NCBI GenBank assembly: GCA_002418265.1
Contig: DIDS01000010.1
Span: forward strand, 192,882-256,881
Source of the DNA: Acidimicrobiia bacterium UBA5794
Lineage (GTDB): Bacteria; Actinomycetota; Acidimicrobiia; Spongiisociales; UBA5794
Direction of reading: 5' to 3'
DNA: 64,000 nucleotides
Part shown: positions 8,135 through 16,304 of the stretch, piece after piece
How positions within the stretch are numbered: position 1 is the stretch's first letter
Layout of the letters: each line of letters starts with the position of its first letter
Notes under the pieces: generated by a model
Databases searched by the model: none
The model's input: only the letters and a program-made list of their open reading frames with translations
What the model was told of the DNA's origin: nothing
Position numbers and translations under genes: made by a program

Positions 8135-9021
8135 CCCGCGTGAGCTACATGTTCAAAGAGGCGGTGTCGAACCTGAGCCGTAACGGCCTTGTGGTCCTCG
8201 GGGCAATTCTCGCGGTATTCATCTCGCTCACCTTGACATTCGGAACCTTGGTCTTTGGCGAGGTCGTGCGGGTCAACACTCTACGGTGGGCCGAGGATGT
8301 CCGCGTGATCGCATTCCTCCAAGAAGACATGTCGGTGGAGAACACCGCAGAACTCCAGGCTGAGGTCGCGACATGGCCACAGGTTGACGACGTGTTCTAT
8401 GTATCGAAGGCTGATGCCTACGAAGAGGCATTGATCCTGTTCGCGAACAACGACGCAATGTTGTCCGTGCTCGAACAAACTCCCGACCTGTTACCCGCGT
8501 CGCTTCGGGTACAGCCTGCCGATCCCGACGACTACGACACCATCGTCACGCGTTTGCAATCGACCCCCGGGGTCGAGAAGGTGCAGAGCGCCGATGCCGC
8601 GATCGATGCCATGATCGCCCTGCGAGATGGGCTCCAACTGATGTTCTGGATTCTCGCGGTAGCACTCGGCACCGCAGCTGTAGCTTTGATCGCGAACACC
8701 ATCCACATGGCGATATACGCCCGTCGTGAAGAGATAGAGATCATGCGATTGGTTGGTGCGAGCAATTGGTTTGTTCGGACCCCGTTCCTCATTGAGGGTG
8801 CCCTCGAAGGATTCTTTGGTGGAGCGCTTGCGGTCGCATTCGTTGTCACGGCGCAACAACTCGCCGTTGATCGACTTGAGGATCTCCCCGATTGGATCAA
8901 TCTGGGGATCGACAACAACTTCCTTGTCAGGCAGGGTGCGCTGGTCCTGCTGTTTGGTGTAGCTGCCGGTTTGATCGGCAGTTCGTTGAGCCTTGCAGTC
9001 CACCGCACCTTGCGCTCGTGA
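8131..9021 (+). CDS. ftsX: Cell-division membrane protein FtsX
   Basis: FtsX is the permease-like partner of FtsE; it transmits ATP hydrolysis to an extracytoplasmic murein hydrolase activator. The 296-residue protein has the expected four membrane segments, at about 22-44, 168-192, 218-243 and 268-292. A large extracellular loop of about 45-165 contains the FtsX ECD. The motif IYARREEIEIMRLVGASNWFVRTPFLIEG is the conserved cytoplasmic/membrane region. The start overlaps ftsE (ATGA) and the stop overlaps the next start (GTGA), so three genes are probably translated as one coupled unit. Confidence 0.96.
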   Translation: MTRVSYMFKEAVSNLSRNGLVVLGAILAVFISLTLTFGTLVFGEVVRVNTLRWAEDVRVIAFLQEDMSVENTAELQAEVATWPQVDDVFYVSKADAYEEALILFANNDAMLSVLEQTPDLLPASLRVQPADPDDYDTIVTRLQSTPGVEKVQSADAAIDAMIALRDGLQLMFWILAVALGTAAVALIANTIHMAIYARREEIEIMRLVGASNWFVRTPFLIEGALEGFFGGALAVAFVVTAQQLAVDRLEDLPDWINLGIDNNFLVRQGALVLLFGVAAGLIGSSLSLAVHRTLRS

Positions 9022-10208
9022 TCCGCCGCGCTCTCCTCCTCGTTTCGGCCTCCGCCCTTGTCGTTTCCTTCGTGGCTCCGGCCGTCGCCGGTGATCTCAA
9101 CAACGATCTCTCCGACGTACGGTCGAGGATCGCGGAACTGTCCAAACTCGTGTCGGGGCAGGAGGCTGCCAGAACTCCCATCGTTCAAGATCTCCTTGAG
9201 GCTCAGGCGCTGCTCGATGCGGCCGAGCTTGACCTTACAGAGACCCAGGCCGCATACGATCGTACCGAAGCCGACATCCTCATCATGCAAGGCGAGCTCG
9301 ATGCGGTACAAGCCGAACTCACCGTCCGCTTTGCACGCCTTGAGGTTCTGCGCGAGGAGTTGTCAGCGACGCGGGCCGAAGCCGAGGCATGGGTGCTCGA
9401 TGCCTACGAGCGCGGCGGTATGGCCGAACCATCGATTGCCTTCTCCGCTCCAGCACTCGCCGACATCACGGTCGGTGTTGCCTACCTTGAAGTGCTGACC
9501 GGCGTCTCGTCGGCTGCTGCGGAACGCTTTCAGCAGATCGTCGACGAACAGACGATTGAAGAGGACAAGGTCAAGGCTGTTGAAGCGCAGGTTCGCGACC
9601 ATATCGCATCCTTGGAAGCATCCAAACGGCAGCTCTCGGAAACGGTCACGGAGCTTGACGCCAAGCGGGTGGTTCTTGCTGAGGCGACGGCGGCGCAGGA
9701 GTCAAGGCTGTCTGAGATCGACGCACAGATCGACCACTATGAGAACGAGATCTCGGCTCTCGCCCGCGAGGAATCCTCGATCAAGGCTGCGATCTATGCA
9801 GCCTCCAACCCGTCACCGAGCTCACCGGATGCCCTGATCAGACCGGTGCCCGGTGCCATTTCGTCCGGGTTCGGCAAACGCGTTCATCCGATCACCGGTG
9901 GCGTCAAGATGCACAACGGCGTTGACATGAATGCCAGTAAAGGCGACCCGATCATCGCCGCCAAAGATGGCGTCGTGATCCTCTCGGGTGTCAAGGGCGG
10001 CTATGGGAACACCGTGATGATCGACCACGGGGGAGGAATGGTCACGTTGTATGCCCATCAGTCCAAGCTCGGTGTTTCCGTTGGCCAGACCGTGTCGAAG
10101 GGCCAGGTCATCGGTTGGGTCGGCTCAACGGGACAGTCGACTGGCCCACACCTCCACTTTGAGGTCCGTATCAACGGAACACCCAGAAACCCAGTCAACT
10201 ATTGGTAG
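9018..10208 (+). CDS. EnvC/NlpD-like M23 murein hydrolase or activator
   Basis: The start is GTG 9018, which overlaps the ftsX stop (GTGA) and gives a good signal peptide, MIRRALLLVSASALVVSFVA, with likely cleavage after AVA at residue 24. Residues about 30-255 are a long Ala/Glu-rich coiled coil. Residues about 275-396 are an M23 (LytM) domain. The zinc ligands appear intact: the His/Asp pair in MHNGVDM (near 290) and HLHFE (near 377). It may therefore be an active endopeptidase, unlike EnvC, which is a degenerate activator. Position directly after ftsEX suggests it is the extracellular effector of FtsEX, analogous to PcsB, EnvC or RipC. Confidence 0.9.
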   Translation: MIRRALLLVSASALVVSFVAPAVAGDLNNDLSDVRSRIAELSKLVSGQEAARTPIVQDLLEAQALLDAAELDLTETQAAYDRTEADILIMQGELDAVQAELTVRFARLEVLREELSATRAEAEAWVLDAYERGGMAEPSIAFSAPALADITVGVAYLEVLTGVSSAAAERFQQIVDEQTIEEDKVKAVEAQVRDHIASLEASKRQLSETVTELDAKRVVLAEATAAQESRLSEIDAQIDHYENEISALAREESSIKAAIYAASNPSPSSPDALIRPVPGAISSGFGKRVHPITGGVKMHNGVDMNASKGDPIIAAKDGVVILSGVKGGYGNTVMIDHGGGMVTLYAHQSKLGVSVGQTVSKGQVIGWVGSTGQSTGPHLHFEVRINGTPRNPVNYW

Positions 10209-10210
10209 GA

Positions 10211-10225
10211 CGCCGCTTTGCGGCG
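10211..10225 (+). terminator. Stem-loop after the M23 gene
   Basis: A perfect 6-bp GC stem, CGCCGC-TTT-GCGGCG, lies two bases after the M23 stop codon. It is followed by GGGTTTCTGACTTCTGACGTC, which includes two heptamer-family units but no long T-run. It may terminate the ftsEX operon or may simply be repeat material. Confidence 0.45.
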
Positions 10226-10270
10226 CGGGTTTCTGACTTCTGACGTCAGCCATCGTTAGCCTCCGGTTCT

Positions 10271-10726
10271 ATGTCTGGTCGCAAAGTTGTCGCAACGAAT
10301 CGCCAAGCGCGATTCAACTACGAGATCCTTGACACGTTTGAAGCGGGGATGGTCCTACTCGGCTCCGAGGTCAAGTCGCTCCGCGCTGGCCAGGCGCAAC
10401 TCAAGGACTCCTACGCCGACATTCGCGGCGGGGAAGTCTGGCTCGAAAGCGCGCACATCTCACCGTACAAGTTTGCTGAGGATGGGGGTCACGACCCTGA
10501 AGGTCCACGCAAGCTCCTGATGCACCGACGGGAGATCGATCGACTGTTCGGCCGAATCCGGGAAGAGGGTCTCACCTTGGTTCCAACGCAGATCTACTTC
10601 ACGGACGGCAAGGCAAAGATCGAACTTGCCCTCGCCAAGGGAAAGAAACAGCACGACAAGCGCCAGTCAATTGTCGAACGACAGCAAAAGCGCGAGATGG
10701 ACCGAGCGAGAAGCCACAGGAGATAG
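10271..10726 (+). CDS. smpB: SsrA-binding protein SmpB
   Basis: SmpB binds tmRNA and delivers it to stalled ribosomes for trans-translation. The 151-residue protein has the family core, from VATNRQARFNYEILDTFEAGMVLLGSEVKSLR at the N-terminus through YADIRGGEVWLESAHISPY. The C-terminal basic tail KGKKQHDKRQSIVERQQKREMDRARSHRR becomes helical in the mRNA channel. The tmRNA gene itself is 1.3 kb downstream, a common linkage. One thioredoxin-like gene on the other strand lies between them. A short hairpin follows the stop codon. Confidence 0.97.
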   Translation: MSGRKVVATNRQARFNYEILDTFEAGMVLLGSEVKSLRAGQAQLKDSYADIRGGEVWLESAHISPYKFAEDGGHDPEGPRKLLMHRREIDRLFGRIREEGLTLVPTQIYFTDGKAKIELALAKGKKQHDKRQSIVERQQKREMDRARSHRR

Positions 10727-10999
10727 CGAGCTTCGCTCGCTGCTTACCACCCTTTGCCGTCCCCCCGCTCGCGGGGGAACGCCTGCGGCAGCAGGCGCAG
10801 CGAGAAGCAGGGGGGCATTCCGACGTCCGACGTCGGTTTTCTTCCCGTCCCCCCGCTTGCGGGGGGACGCGCCGAGCGCAGCGAGAAGCAGGGGGGCTTG
10901 TTGCAGAACACTGGAATACGGGGCTCGCAGGCTCGCACGCCCCCCTGATTCGACTTCGTCGAATCAGTCCCCCCTGAAGGGGGGACAGTGTTGGTCATC
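10725..10999. repeat. GC-rich hairpin and composite repeats after smpB
   Basis: The gap opens with a 7-bp stem, AGCGAGC-TTC-GCTCGCT (10725-10741), that overlaps the end of smpB and may end its transcript. It then contains two copies of a unit built from a CCCCCCGC...GCGGGGGG hairpin, GCAGCGAGAAGCAGGGGGG and neighbouring CGACGTC heptamers. A further hairpin, GATTCGACTTCGTCGAATC, lies near 10948-10966. The same CGCGCCGAGCGCAGCGAG core appears at 2950-2970. No gene is credible in this stretch. Confidence 0.75.
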
Positions 11000-11001
11000 G
11001 C

Positions 11002-11859
11002 TCAGGATTCGAAGTTTTCGAGTTGGGTGAACAGTTGCTCCAGTTGAGGAACTTCGAGGAGTCCTGGCGTGCGGAGCAGAACGACGCCGTCTCCGTCCGT
11101 CACGACCCAGAACGGGAATGCTGAGATGCCCATCTTGGTGGCGGCGACGTTGGTTGGGTCGACGATCACCGGGAAGGGGAACTGGTTCTCGACGAGGTAT
11201 TCCTCGAGCGGGTTCCCACGCGATGGGTCGATATTCGTCGACACGGTGACAAGCTCGGTCTCGTACTGATCAGCAACCGTTGGGTACCAGTCAGTCAGAA
11301 TGGGAAGCTCCTGCTGACAGTAGGGACACCAGTGGGCCCAAATCATCCAGATCCGCTTCGTTCCATCGGAAGGATCGATCGAGACCAGTTCCTCGCTGTA
11401 TCCGTCCACACCATCGATGGTGCCCATGGTCATTCCGAGCGCCTGGTCGGGAGCGTTGCGATCAAAACGTGGGAGGTATCCCGCCGGTGCAGTCTGGGCG
11501 GGTGACTCAAGTGCGCTTGAGTTGTCAGTGTTGAGTGCATCTGCGAGGACGAGTTCCTCCACGCTTGTTCCGAGCTCGGCGATTCCGAACGCAAGTCCAT
11601 TGATCTCATCTCCGACGAGGCCAATCTCTTCTTGCACGGCAGCGATCTCAGCCTTTGTTTCGTTGAGCGAAATGAGCATCAAGATCTGGGTGATGATGAG
11701 ACCGAGACCGAGCACTCCAGCGATGACGGTGATCCCGATCGTCCACTTGCTTGTGGACCGTGGTGGGTCAACAGGTGCGGCTGGAACCTCCGATACATCG
11801 GTCGGATCTTCTACGGCATCGACTTTGGACGCGTGAGTATTTTCAAGTGTTTCATCCAT
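11002..11859 (-). CDS. Membrane-anchored TlpA-like thioredoxin-fold protein
   Basis: Reading from the ATG at 11859 (MDETLENTHASK), the protein has about 35 charged and Pro-rich cytoplasmic residues. A single membrane segment (WTIGITVIAGVLGLGLIITQ) and a short coiled coil follow. The extracytoplasmic redoxin domain carries the active site WAHWCPYCQQELP. The later cis-Pro segment (ISAFPFWVVTDGDG) is also present. This fits a TlpA/ResA-type reductase or disulfide carrier on the outer face of the membrane. The frame stays open 45 bases upstream, but I prefer the shorter start because the extension is not protein-like. Partners such as CcdA are not in view, so its substrate is unknown. Confidence 0.85.
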   Translation of the reverse strand: MDETLENTHASKVDAVEDPTDVSEVPAAPVDPPRSTSKWTIGITVIAGVLGLGLIITQILMLISLNETKAEIAAVQEEIGLVGDEINGLAFGIAELGTSVEELVLADALNTDNSSALESPAQTAPAGYLPRFDRNAPDQALGMTMGTIDGVDGYSEELVSIDPSDGTKRIWMIWAHWCPYCQQELPILTDWYPTVADQYETELVTVSTNIDPSRGNPLEEYLVENQFPFPVIVDPTNVAATKMGISAFPFWVVTDGDGVVLLRTPGLLEVPQLEQLFTQLENFES

Positions 11860-11933
11860 CCGACAAGGGTACCGACCTTCCCCCCAATCATCTTTCCCCG
11901 GCATCTGTCTCCGGCTTCACGCCTTCTGGACTC

Positions 11934-11980
11934 GGTTATCGGTCATCGGTCATCAGATATCGGTCATCGGAACTTCTTCC
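11934..11980. repeat. Degenerate GGTCATC heptamer array
   Basis: Several GGTTATC/GGTCATC/AGATATC units in 7-bp register lie upstream of tmRNA. They are a diverged version of the perfect nine-unit array at 719-781. They occupy the gap between the divergent thioredoxin-like gene and ssrA, where the ssrA promoter must also lie. Confidence 0.7.
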
Positions 11981-12028
11981 GACCGGTATCCTTTGAGGAG
12001 TGGACGTGCACAACACGTCGCCCCATAT

Positions 12029-12383
12029 GGGGGTGCACTGGTTTCGACCGTGAGCGTTGATGCGTCGGAAGCGAGCCGAGGTCGCCGGAGTCCTCGTTAA
12101 AGAGCCGGTACAAACATAAGTGCAAACAACGAAAGTTACGCACTGGCAGCGTAGATAAACGCTCCTGTCTGACCGAAGGGCACCCACCTCGTCGGACCCA
12201 GGCAATGCAATGTGGGATGCCCCCGCCGGGGTTCCGTGACTGGCGGGGAAAGACGATCGCGGATAGGACGCAGGGTTGCTTGCCGGCAGGGTCCCCGTGT
12301 TCCGAAGCTCATTCTGCTGGCTGCGCTCGGAGATGCCGGCGTTGAAATCTTGCGGGACGGGGGTTCGATTCCCCCCACCTCCA
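12029..12383 (+). ncRNA. ssrA: tmRNA
   Basis: The 5' end GGGGGTG pairs with CACCTCC at the 3' end to form the tRNA-like acceptor stem. Next to the 5' strand is the invariant CTGGTTTCGAC, and the 3' part holds the T-arm GGGGG-TTCGATT-CCCCC. The reading frame resumes at GCA 12122 and encodes ANNESYALAA followed by TAG (12122-12154), a normal degradation tag ending in ALAA. CCA is not encoded immediately after the discriminator A. tmRNA and SmpB rescue stalled ribosomes and tag the unfinished protein for proteolysis. Confidence 0.96.
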
Positions 12384-12390
12384 CTCACCA

Positions 12391-12414
12391 ATTGAGGGCC
12401 GAAAGGCCCTCAAT
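12391..12414 (+). terminator. Hairpin after tmRNA
   Basis: A perfect 10-bp stem, ATTGAGGGCC-GAAA-GGCCCTCAAT, with a GAAA tetraloop lies 7 bases after the tmRNA 3' end. A T-run is missing, but position and stability make it the likely ssrA terminator. It may also serve the convergent MFS gene. Confidence 0.75.
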
Positions 12415-12469
12415 TCGCGTACCCAGGGTAAGAAACAACCGTGGCGGTGGGCTGTGGCCCAAAGAACGG
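12414..12469 (-). repeat. 56-bp gene-end element, copy A
   Basis: This element aligns without gaps to 26982-27037 and 27841-27896. It contains CGCGTACCCAGGGT, then ACC, then GGCGGTGGGC and GCCCAAAG. It begins 7 bases beyond the stop of the minus-strand MFS gene and would lie in that gene's 3' untranslated region. There it can form a TGGGC-loop-GCCCA hairpin. All three copies stand in the same relation to a minus-strand stop codon. Confidence 0.7.
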
Positions 12470-12475
12470 ACGCTG

Positions 12476-14041
12476 CTACTTGGAGACGGAGCCAGAATCG
12501 TCTGCTGACGAAAGGTCGCGGTAGAGATCGCGCTTGCGCTGCTCATCGAGGGGTTTGGCCGGGAGAAAGATCCAGGTCGAGATTGCACCGATCAATGCGA
12601 TAGCGGCAGCAACCCACACGGCTGTGGACATTCCGCTGACAAACGCCTGGTTGGCAGCAGCGATGATGGGTAGGCCTGCATCACCCATTTGGGTGCCGAC
12701 CGCAATGGCCCCACCAATCGAGTTTCCAACAATCTTGGCGGCCTCCGGCGGCAGCCCCGCAACCACGGAGGACATGTCAGCACCAAACGAGGACGCAAGG
12801 ATGCTTCCAAGGATCGCAACACCAAGCGCTCCGCCAATCTGTCGTGTCGTGTCATTCATGGCGGACCCAACTCCAGCCTTGGCGAGGGGCAGGGAGCCCA
12901 TGATCGATTCCGTCGCGGGAGCCATGGCGGTCCCCATCCCGATACCGAGGAGTGCAATCGTTATTGCGACATGGCCGTATCCGGAGTCAATTGTCGTTGT
13001 CGCAAGCCAAGCCATCGAAACAGTGACAATCATGAGTCCAGATGAAACGACAATCTTCGTTCCGACACGCTCGACGAATCGGGCAGAAAGGGGGGCGGCG
13101 ATCAGCATTGTTGCAGTCGGCATGACCCTGACTCCGGCTTCCAGAGGTGTATAGCCGAGGACGAACTGAAGATATTGGGTGAGCAGGAACACAGACCCAA
13201 ACATCGCAAAGAACACGAGTGAGACCGCGCCACTTGCAGCGCTGAACCTCGGATTCTTGAAGAATTCCAGCCGCAGCATCGGATGTTCTGCGCGATTCTC
13301 CCACCACAGAAACAGCCCAATAAGAATCAACGCAACCACAAAACCGGCAAGGATGAGCGGATTCGTCCATCCTTTCGATGGCGCCTCGATGATGGCATAT
13401 ACGAGGATGATGAGGCCCCCAGCCGAAAGAATTGCCCCAAGAGGATCAAGCGGTGTCGCGTCGGGATCCTTCGATTCGGGTACCAGGAGTAGCCCGAGCA
13501 GGATGGCGACGCCAGCGACAAAGATGTTGATGAGGAAGATCGATCCCCACCAGTAGTGCTCAAGGAGCCATCCGCCAAGTGCGGGCCCGACCACAATTCC
13601 GAGTCCGGCGACAGCGGCCCACATCGCGATTGCTCGACCACGTTCGGCGCCACTGAAGATGTTGGTGATGATTGACAAGGTCGACGGCATGATCAGTGCA
13701 CCACCGATACCCATGACAGCACGGGCGACGATCAGCATGTTGGCGCTATCGGAGAAAGCAGCGAAGACGGACGCCACACCGAAGATGACGAGGCCTACGT
13801 TGAGGGCGAGCTTTCGACCGAATCGGTCACCAAGGGCACCCATGGTGAGGAGAGTGCCGGCGAAGACCAGGACATAGGAATCGACCATCCATTGCAGTTG
13901 GCTGGCTGAGGCATCAAGGGCTTCCACGAGGCTGGGGAGCGCGATGTTGAGGATCGTGTTGTCAAGCCCGATGATGACGAGGCTGAGCGACAGGACTGCA
14001 AGCGTCAGCCACCTTCTTTGATGAATGGTGTCAGCGTCCAA
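12476..14041 (-). CDS. MFS drug exporter, DHA2 (14-TM) family
   Basis: This 521-residue inner-membrane protein has the 14 hydrophobic segments of the EmrB/QacA branch of the major facilitator superfamily. Supporting motifs are LDNTILNIALPSL in TM1 (motif D1) and GDRFGRKLALNVGLVIFG in the loop after TM2 (motif A). GPALGGWLLEHYWWGSIFLIN, motif C at the end of TM5, marks antiporters. Such proteins exchange protons for drugs, dyes or metabolites; the substrate cannot be read from sequence. No regulator is adjacent. The C-terminal tail is hydrophilic (KPLDEQRKRDLYRDLSS). Confidence 0.92.
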   Translation of the reverse strand: MDADTIHQRRWLTLAVLSLSLVIIGLDNTILNIALPSLVEALDASASQLQWMVDSYVLVFAGTLLTMGALGDRFGRKLALNVGLVIFGVASVFAAFSDSANMLIVARAVMGIGGALIMPSTLSIITNIFSGAERGRAIAMWAAVAGLGIVVGPALGGWLLEHYWWGSIFLINIFVAGVAILLGLLLVPESKDPDATPLDPLGAILSAGGLIILVYAIIEAPSKGWTNPLILAGFVVALILIGLFLWWENRAEHPMLRLEFFKNPRFSAASGAVSLVFFAMFGSVFLLTQYLQFVLGYTPLEAGVRVMPTATMLIAAPLSARFVERVGTKIVVSSGLMIVTVSMAWLATTTIDSGYGHVAITIALLGIGMGTAMAPATESIMGSLPLAKAGVGSAMNDTTRQIGGALGVAILGSILASSFGADMSSVVAGLPPEAAKIVGNSIGGAIAVGTQMGDAGLPIIAAANQAFVSGMSTAVWVAAAIALIGAISTWIFLPAKPLDEQRKRDLYRDLSSADDSGSVSK

Positions 14042-14124
14042 AATGCGACCTCTCTGGATTGATCAACCGGCCAAGCGTATCGGCAATTGCGAATCGATCG
14101 TACGAAAGGAGGACACCGTGCGAG

Positions 14125-15240
14125 CTATGCGATCCCAAGTGCAATCAACGGATCGACACTCTCAGTGTCAAGTGCGTGGGCAACGGCAGCATTGGTGAGT
14201 TTGCCGCCAACGACGTTGAATCCTCCCGCCAAGTCAGGGAGGCGATTGATCGCTGCACGGTTTCCTTCTCCAAGGGCTCGCACATACGGCAGGGTCGAGT
14301 TCGACAACGCTTTTGATGATGTGTGGGGAACCGACCCGGGGATATTTCCGACCGCGTAATGCACGATCCCGTCAACGACATAGGTTGGATCGTGGTGCGT
14401 GGTTTCCCTGCTGGTCTCGAAACCGCCGCCCTGATCGATCGAGATGTCGACGAGTACGGATCCCTCCTCCATGACACCGAGCATCTCGCGATCAATGACC
14501 ACAGGTGTCCGATCACCGGCGACAAGAACCGCACCCACCACCAGGTCGGCCTGTGCGATCCATTCGGTGATGGCAACCTTCGTCGAGTAGTCGGTGGTGA
14601 CCCGTGAACCCCACCGTTGATGTGCACGTTCGAGAGCTCCAATGTTGACATCGAGGACCGTGACCCGAGCACCCATGCCGATAGCGACATCGACCGCGTC
14701 CAGCCCTGCAGCGCCAGCACCGATCACCACCACCTGACCCTGTGGCACGCCGGCATGTCCCCCAAGGAGGATGCCCTTCCCGCCGTTGGGAGCCATGAGA
14801 TAGAACGCACCTATCTGGGTCGAGAGCCGTCCGGCAATATGGCTCATTGGTGCAAGGAGAGGAAGCGTGCCGCCCGACACGACCGTCTCATACGCAACGC
14901 ACGTTGCTCCCGATGCCATCAGCCCCTCGGCAACCTCGGGATAGGCAGCGAGGTGGAGATAGGTGAAGAGGGTGTGGTCAGGGGTCAGCATCGCGATCTC
15001 GTCAGGCTGGGGTTCCTTGACATGAACGATGAGCTCGGCACTGTCGAACACCTCTTGGGCCGTGTCGACCAATGTCGCACCAGCACTGATGAACGCGTCG
15101 TCGGAGGCGCCCGCGCCACTTCCTGCCCCGGACTGGACGAATACTGAGTGGCCCCGAAGGACAAGGTCATGGGCCGCACCGGGCTGGAGAGCGACTCGAC
15201 GTTCATCTGGCTTGATCTCGGTCACTACCCCGATGTTCAT
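14125..15240 (-). CDS. ald: Alanine dehydrogenase
   Basis: Ald interconverts L-alanine and pyruvate plus ammonia with NAD(H). The start at 15240 (MNIGVVTEIKPDERRVAL) follows GGAAAGG at a good distance and gives 371 residues, the normal family length. The frame is open a further 33 bases upstream without support. The N-terminal substrate-domain motif KPDERRVAL, the catalytic His region THTLFTYLHLAAYPE-like segment, the NAD-binding VVVIGAGAAGLDAVDVAIGMGA and the C-terminal GGFNVVGGKLTN are all present. It is transcribed away from the pyrimidine operon, whose aminotransferase may yield or consume alanine. A functional link is plausible but inferred. Confidence 0.96.
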   Translation of the reverse strand: MNIGVVTEIKPDERRVALQPGAAHDLVLRGHSVFVQSGAGSGAGASDDAFISAGATLVDTAQEVFDSAELIVHVKEPQPDEIAMLTPDHTLFTYLHLAAYPEVAEGLMASGATCVAYETVVSGGTLPLLAPMSHIAGRLSTQIGAFYLMAPNGGKGILLGGHAGVPQGQVVVIGAGAAGLDAVDVAIGMGARVTVLDVNIGALERAHQRWGSRVTTDYSTKVAITEWIAQADLVVGAVLVAGDRTPVVIDREMLGVMEEGSVLVDISIDQGGGFETSRETTHHDPTYVVDGIVHYAVGNIPGSVPHTSSKALSNSTLPYVRALGEGNRAAINRLPDLAGGFNVVGGKLTNAAVAHALDTESVDPLIALGIA

Positions 15241-15456
15241 CGGATTCCCTTTCCTGAAACTTCCTCGGTCCATTCTCGTAACATTCGCCGCCGCGTTGGG
15301 ATGATGATGCCCTTGTTTGGATTCCTACCGGCACCACGCGTCACATCCAGCGCACCGATTCGAGCACCCCGACCCTCAGGGAAACGGTAGGGTGTGGGAC
15401 ACAGGACAAACGCGGGTCCCAGCACCAAACTCGCGTCCATGCAAAGGAGTCAACCC

Positions 15457-16299
15457 ATGAGTCGAGTTGTACGCGCAGCAATCCTTCAGACCGAATGGAC
15501 GGGCGACAAGGAGTCCATGATCGAACTCCACGAGAAATACGCCCGGGAGGCTGCCGCCGACGGTGCACAGGTCATCTGCTTCCAGGAGCTTTTCTACGGC
15601 CCGTATTTCTGCCAGGTCCAGGATGTTGAGTACTACGGCTACGCCGAGGCAATCCCCGATGGTCCGACAACAAAGCGATTCCAAAAACTCGCCAAGGAAC
15701 TCAACATGGTGATGGTGCTCCCCATGTACGAAAAGGAGATGGCTGGATTTCTCTACAACACGGCTGCCATCATCGATTCGGACGGCACCTATCTTGGGAA
15801 ATATCGTAAGCACCACATCCCGCATGTCGGAGGGTTCTGGGAGAAGTTCTACTTCCGTCCCGGCAATGCGGATTTCCCCGTCTTGGATACCGCTGTCGGC
15901 AAGGTCGGCATCTACATCTGTTACGACCGCCACTTTCCTGAAGGGTGGAGGGCACTCGGTCTCAACGGTGCCGAGATCGTGTTCAACCCGTCCGCCACGA
16001 GCCGTGGCCTTTCGTCCTACCTGTGGCAGCTCGAACAGCCAGCATCGGCCGTTGCAAACATGTACTACGTCGGTGCGATCAACCGTGTTGGCGTTGAAGA
16101 TCTTGGTGACAACGACTTCTACGGAACCTCGTACTTCGTTGATCCACGGGGACAGTTCGTTGGTGATGTCGCGTCGGACACCGATGCCGAACTCGTTGTC
16201 CGTGACCTTGATCTCGACAAGATCGAGGAAGTCAGAAACACATGGGCGTTCTACCGCGACCGTCGACCCGACGCATACGGGCCACTCGTCAAGGCTTAG
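15457..16299 (+). CDS. Nitrilase-superfamily amidohydrolase, probable beta-ureidopropionase
   Basis: The start ATG 15457 follows AGGAG (15445-15449) at 7 bases, giving 280 residues. The nitrilase catalytic triad is visible: Glu in CFQELFYGP, Lys in YRKHHIPHV and Cys in YICYDRHFPEG. The sequence is closest in style to N-carbamoyl-beta-alanine amidohydrolases and N-carbamoylputrescine amidases. Because the next genes are an aminotransferase, dihydropyrimidinase, semialdehyde dehydrogenase and PreTA, the likely reaction is N-carbamoyl-beta-alanine to beta-alanine, CO2 and ammonia. It is the first gene of the operon, with a 216-base gap to the divergent ald. Confidence 0.88.
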   Translation: MSRVVRAAILQTEWTGDKESMIELHEKYAREAAADGAQVICFQELFYGPYFCQVQDVEYYGYAEAIPDGPTTKRFQKLAKELNMVMVLPMYEKEMAGFLYNTAAIIDSDGTYLGKYRKHHIPHVGGFWEKFYFRPGNADFPVLDTAVGKVGIYICYDRHFPEGWRALGLNGAEIVFNPSATSRGLSSYLWQLEQPASAVANMYYVGAINRVGVEDLGDNDFYGTSYFVDPRGQFVGDVASDTDAELVVRDLDLDKIEEVRNTWAFYRDRRPDAYGPLVKA

Positions 16300-16304
16300 A
16301 CCGC

